From Candidatus Omnitrophota bacterium (lineage in GTDB: Bacteria; Ratteibacteria; UBA8468; B48-G9; JAFGKM01): DNA of 25,413 bases. Below, in pieces: positions 23,594 to 25,413 of the stretch. The notes under the pieces were generated by a model that had not been told where the DNA came from, ran no database searches, and was given only the letters and a program-made list of their open reading frames with translations. The stretch is from positions 1 through 25,413 of the forward strand of contig JAMWBY010000009.1 of the NCBI GenBank assembly GCA_023818745.1. Reading direction: 5' to 3'. The position numbers and the translations under genes were made by a program. Positions within the stretch are counted from its first letter, which is position 1, and each line of letters starts with the position of its first letter.

Positions 23594-23617
23594 TAATAGA
23601 ATTTAAAGAAACAATGT

Positions 23618-23646
23618 TTGACATATTTAAAATGTGATGCTAAATT
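23618..23646 (+). promoter_or_regulatory. Probable promoter of the PDZ-M48 lipoprotein gene
   Basis: TTGACA (23618-23623, perfect), a 17-base spacer, and TAAATT (23641-23646, 4/6) preceded by TGC, an extended -10. The start point near 23653 leaves about 21 bases of leader containing AAGGGG before the ATG at 23674. It lies in the 127-base gap between two divergent lipoprotein genes. Confidence 0.6.
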
Positions 23647-23673
23647 TTAAAGAAAGTAAATAAAGGGGCAGAA

Positions 23674-24729
23674 ATGAAAAATATGATTAAATTTTTTTTA
23701 ATTATACTTTTATTTTCTGGATGTGCTCCTACCTTACAACAACCAGAACTCTCAAAAGAAGCAATTGAACAAGAAAGAGAAAAACAAAAAGAAATCGTCC
23801 TTTTTACTATTATTGATAGAAAGATAAGATTATATAAAGTAGGCCTTACATTATTAAAAGGCGCCTTAAATTACTATAATAAAAATCCGAAAATTTCATT
23901 TGGTGTAATTGTTCATTCAAATAAAAGTTATTCAAAAGAAGACCTACCAATTATAAGAAAGAAATATTTAGTTGAAGATATACCAACAATCCTTTATTTA
24001 CATCCTGATTTTGGTGGTTATAAAGGTGGTTTAAAGGTTAATGATAAAATAATTGAAATAAATGGTAAAAAAATAAAAGATTTAGATTCATATATAAAAA
24101 TTATCAATGAATTAGATATTTCAATTACAACAACTGAATTTTTGATTGAAAGGGAAAAAGAAATTTTAAAATTTAATGTTAATGCAGAGAAAATATGTCC
24201 TTTTGACCTTATTCTTACAATTAACCCGGAGGTTTCAGATACAATAAATTCATGGACAGATGGAAAAAGAATCTATGTAACTCCTGGGCTTTTAAGATTT
24301 TTACAGTCAGATAATGAACTTGCTCTTGTTCTATCCCATGAAATTGCTCATGCTATTTTAGACCATGTTCAAAAAATGCAAGGCAACATAATACTTGGAA
24401 CAATTTTTGATATTGCTATAACTATTGCAACTGGAGTAAACACACAAGGAATATTTGGAAATATTGGAGGACTTATTTATTCAAAAGAATTTGAAAAAGA
24501 AGCAGATTATCTTGGAACATATATATGTGCGGTAAGTGGCTATGATGTTTCAAATGCACCAAACTTATGGCGAAAAATGGCAGCAGAATATCCAGGTTCA
24601 ACAAAAGATATATTTCTTGCCACTCACCCTTCATCTCCTGAAAGATATATTTTAATAGAAAAAACTGTTAAAGAAATTGAAGAGAAAAGAAAGAAAGGGC
24701 TTCCTCTCACAGTTGAATTTAAAAAGTAA
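23674..24729 (+). CDS. Lipoprotein M48-family metalloprotease with a PDZ domain
   Basis: A 351-residue envelope zinc protease. Residues 1-17 (MIKFFLIILLFSGC) form a lipoprotein signal with lipidation at Cys17. A charged helix (about 24-70) follows. A PDZ-like domain spans about 95-170 (LHPDFGGYKGGLKVNDKIIEINGKKIKDL). The M48 peptidase spans about 178-335: GKRIYVTPGLLRFL, the zinc motif HEIAH (222-226), a hydrophobic stretch, and the third-ligand region FEKEADYLG (Glu276), ending with ATHPSSPERYILI. It resembles LoiP/YcaL/BepA-type periplasmic quality-control proteases, but those lack a PDZ, so the PDZ probably guides substrate choice. The ATG has AAGGGG upstream and a promoter with perfect -35. 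It is divergent from the BamE-like lipoprotein and followed after 8 bases by the permease gene. Confidence 0.9.
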   Translation: MKNMIKFFLIILLFSGCAPTLQQPELSKEAIEQEREKQKEIVLFTIIDRKIRLYKVGLTLLKGALNYYNKNPKISFGVIVHSNKSYSKEDLPIIRKKYLVEDIPTILYLHPDFGGYKGGLKVNDKIIEINGKKIKDLDSYIKIINELDISITTTEFLIEREKEILKFNVNAEKICPFDLILTINPEVSDTINSWTDGKRIYVTPGLLRFLQSDNELALVLSHEIAHAILDHVQKMQGNIILGTIFDIAITIATGVNTQGIFGNIGGLIYSKEFEKEADYLGTYICAVSGYDVSNAPNLWRKMAAEYPGSTKDIFLATHPSSPERYILIEKTVKEIEEKRKKGLPLTVEFKK

Positions 24730-24737
24730 AAATTAAA

Positions 24738-25413
24738 ATGGAAATTCTTACTGGCTTGATAGTAGGGTTTTTTGCTGGTCTTATATGTGGCTTCTTTGGA
24801 ATGGGCGGAGGTTCATTAATGGTTCCTGCTATTTATCATTTTTTGGGTTATTTACTGGCTCCTGATAGCAAAATGAAAATATCAATTGGAACTTCTCTTT
24901 TTGTAATGATATTTTCTTCAAGTTCAGCAATTATAACTTACTATAAAAACAAAAAAATAAAAAAAGAATTAATTATCTTAATAGTGCCTTTCGGAATTAT
25001 TGGTTCGCAAATTGGTGCTTTTTTAATAAGTAAACTTGATGATAAAATTGTAAAATACATATTTATGGTTATTATAATCTTTTTAGGAATACTAATGTTT
25101 TTCTCTTCAGAAAAAAGCCAAGAAACTCAAAACAATAAAAATAATTATAATAAATTTTTAGGTATATTAATAGGTTTTTTTTCCGGATTTGTTTCAGGAG
25201 TTTGTGGAGTTGGTGGTGCTGTTTTAATAATTCCTCTGCTTTATCTTTTCCTTAAAATCCCAATTCACTTTGCAATCGGAACTGCTCTTATCTCAATACT
25301 TTTTAATTCTATTTCAGGAACAATTGCATATTTAATAAGAGACCTTATAAATTTAAAAATTGGAATTATTTTATCTATAAGTTCTGTTATAGGTGCTCAA
25401 ATTGGTGCTAAAA
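24738..25413 (+). CDS. TauE/SafE-family permease, 5' part only
   Basis: A polytopic inner-membrane protein cut by the window end after 225 codons. It has hydrophobic helices and the two repeated family signatures CGFFGMGGGSLMVPA (near residue 18) and SGVCGVGGAVLIIPLLY (near residue 155), each at the start of one half of the duplicated fold, plus ISIGTSLFVMIFSSSSAI and FAIGTALISILFNSISG in equivalent places. TauE/SafE proteins export sulfite, sulfoacetate or related organosulfur anions, or are of unknown substrate; no sulfur-metabolism gene is nearby to guide the choice. The linker between halves is Asn/Lys-rich (KSQETQNNKNNYNKF). The ATG has no clear ribosome site and lies 8 bases after the protease stop, so transcription together is likely. 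Confidence 0.88.
   Translation, partial: MEILTGLIVGFFAGLICGFFGMGGGSLMVPAIYHFLGYLLAPDSKMKISIGTSLFVMIFSSSSAIITYYKNKKIKKELIILIVPFGIIGSQIGAFLISKLDDKIVKYIFMVIIIFLGILMFFSSEKSQETQNNKNNYNKFLGILIGFFSGFVSGVCGVGGAVLIIPLLYLFLKIPIHFAIGTALISILFNSISGTIAYLIRDLINLKIGIILSISSVIGAQIGAK

Noticed and set aside
23547..23624. N-terminal extension of the BamE-like lipoprotein
   Set aside because: The lipoprotein signal begins at the ATG at 23546, which has its own AAGGAG; the upstream codons include the probable promoter.
1..25413. CRISPR arrays, transposons, tRNA or rRNA genes, prophage
   Set aside because: No spaced direct repeats, transposase motifs, cloverleaf or rRNA-like sequence, or phage genes were recognised on reading; a tRNA or repeat scan was not possible here.

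Overview
This is a strongly A+T-rich bacterial chromosome segment (roughly 70% A+T by eye) with almost no empty DNA. Gene order is dense, with many overlapping start and stop codons and no gene-free gap over about 170 bases. The envelope genes (HtrA protease with a signal anchor, a BamE/OmlA-like lipoprotein, a PDZ-M48 lipoprotein) point to a diderm cell. The prepilin-like protein of the H-X9-DG type, together with PHP/DUF3604 proteins and a GntR/LacI-like hybrid regulator, resembles gene content common in the PVC-related lineages (Lentisphaerota, Omnitrophota, Ratteibacteria). That placement is inference from gene content only. No rRNA, tRNA, CRISPR array or transposon was seen.

Layout: (1) 1-9548, plus strand: the 3' end of recA, a frameshifted Gfo/Idh/MocA oxidoreductase, htrA, recX, alaS, a small sigma-70 family factor, apt, and a PHP-domain protein with glycosidase-like flanking domains. 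(2) 9553-17052, minus strand: a probable four-gene operon read from right to left: GntR/AraR-type regulator, prepilin-like protein, a large secreted protein with a glycoside-hydrolase-like barrel and a LamG-like C-terminus, and a DUF3604 PHP-type protein. It converges on the first block with only 4 bases between stop codons. (3) 17223-23246, plus strand: pyrR-pyrB-uvrD-like helicase, an ArsB/NhaD-type transporter, and pyrC with a perfect-consensus promoter that would give a nearly leaderless mRNA. (4) 23247-25413: a small minus-strand lipoprotein, then divergently a PDZ-M48 lipoprotein protease and the 5' part of a TauE/SafE permease.

How the genes relate: recA/recX and the helicase concern recombination and repair; pyrR/pyrB/pyrC and apt concern nucleotide supply; htrA, the BamE-like lipoprotein and the M48 protease concern envelope quality control. 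The most system-like region is 7560-17052: a ligand-sensing regulator, a surface or pseudopilin protein, a secreted carbohydrate-active-looking protein and two different PHP-type metallohydrolases. It reads as a sugar-responsive capture or processing locus of unknown substrate.

The least expected local signals are: a TGAA tandem duplication that explains the oxidoreductase frameshift; two mutually exclusive G+C-rich hairpins just after the prepilin start codon; promoters placed so that pyrR and pyrC mRNAs would begin at or within about 5 bases of the start codon; and recurrent TGn extended -10 elements.
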